Positions 30,706-30,790 of a DNA stretch of 30,790 nucleotides are shown piece by piece. Both the position numbers and the translations under genes were made by a program. The notes below the pieces were generated by a model, which was given only the letters and a program-made list of their open reading frames with translations, ran no database searches and was not told the origin of the DNA. The stretch lies in the NCBI GenBank assembly GCA_958413095.1, contig CATYUF010000019.1:1-30790 (forward strand). Reading direction: 5' to 3'. The DNA comes from an uncultured Clostridium sp. (GTDB lineage: Bacteria > Bacillota > Clostridia > TANB77 > CAG-508). How positions within the stretch are numbered: position 1 is the first letter of the stretch; every line of letters begins with the position of its first letter.

Positions 30706-30790
30706 GGTGTCCTAAAATAGGAACCCGATAACCAGAAAATCCAGCTCAATAAGAGTTGGATTTTTTGGTATAAAAAGTCTTGAAATGCTG
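30706..30790 (+). mobile_element. Probable end of an insertion sequence running off the window
   Basis: After AT-rich spacer the sequence changes to GAGGGTGTCCTAAAATAGG, which resembles terminal repeats of IS1182-like elements as I recall them (GGGTGTCC...). A stem AATCCAGCTC / GAGTTGGATT with a TTTTTT run (30738-30766) follows, as transposase-end terminators do. No coding sequence of a transposase is inside the window, so the call rests on the terminus alone. Confidence 0.4.
30738..30766 (+). terminator. Stem-loop with T-run
   Basis: AATCCAGCTC pairs with GAGTTGGATT (one G-U pair, loop AATAA), followed by TTTT on the plus strand. Confidence 0.65.

Noticed and set aside
1..30790. Mycoplasma-type code (TGA as Trp), suggested by the very low G+C.
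   Set aside because: Trp positions use TGG, and TGA ends genes, such as the recombinase at 24879 and the HAD/MFS overlap at 13149.
24879..30790. Prophage region, because of the integrase and the HU remnant.
   Set aside because: No capsid, terminase, portal, tail or lysis genes are present in the window.
1..30790. tRNA, rRNA, riboswitch and CRISPR elements.
   Set aside because: I looked for TpsiC-like arms, T-box and other conserved leader patterns and regularly spaced repeats and saw none; a covariance-model search would be decisive.

Overview
The window is very AT-rich (hand-counted lines are mostly about 20-27% G+C). It uses the standard code: TGG for Trp, with TAA, TAG and TGA all used as stops. 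Strong AGGAGG-type ribosome binding sites, a Spo0E-like remnant, membrane-bound XRE regulators and small DUF-type proteins point to a low-GC Bacillota, most likely a gut-type clostridial lineage. I cannot name the species. Almost every gene is on the minus strand. I found no rRNA, tRNA or CRISPR array.

Region 1 (1-16.9 kb) is an accessory array of small enzymes that act mostly on nucleotides, phosphate esters and acyl groups. Transcription runs right to left. The order is two GNATs, a class I glutamine amidotransferase, a nitroreductase, a histidine phosphatase, a HAD nucleotidase, an MFS carrier, a NUDIX hydrolase with a broken nucleotidase, three ABC half-exporters, a second NUDIX, a HAD nucleotidase fused to a nucleoside hydrolase, a GNAT-like acyltransferase, a Cof-type HAD, an HD protein, another HAD, and a chimeric tyrosine recombinase. 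Spacing is often tight, with stop/start overlaps of 1 to 8 bases. Two partial copies of a GNAT/nitroreductase/NUDIX/nucleotidase block are present, one eroded by deletions, so the array has been duplicated and trimmed.

Region 2 (16.9-19.2 kb) is an ABC permease/ATPase pair. Region 3 (19.3-21.9 kb) holds three small XRE-type regulators with membrane-anchored C-termini, each next to small membrane or anchored proteins and with repeat or dyad sequences at candidate promoters. Region 4 (22-26 kb) has TraX, TatD, a compositionally distinct ASCH-GNAT pair with its own promoter, and a complete tyrosine recombinase.

Region 5 (26-30.8 kb) has a small operon (NifX/NifB-like protein, DUF5301-like protein, an unknown) and a MATE/flippase-type transporter. 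Around these lies a tract of decaying small genes: an interrupted membrane-anchor protein, a startless fragment, a Spo0E-like gene with a nonsense codon, an HU gene with an internal deletion, and a zinc-ribbon gene split by one base in an A8 run. The right edge looks like the end of an insertion sequence that continues beyond the window.

The most notable items are the nucleotidase-nucleoside hydrolase fusion, the kinase-recombinase chimera, an in-frame deletion that removes the signature and Walker B motifs of an ABC exporter, the duplicated and eroded NUDIX/nucleotidase block, the triple membrane-XRE cluster, and the many single-lesion small genes at the right end.
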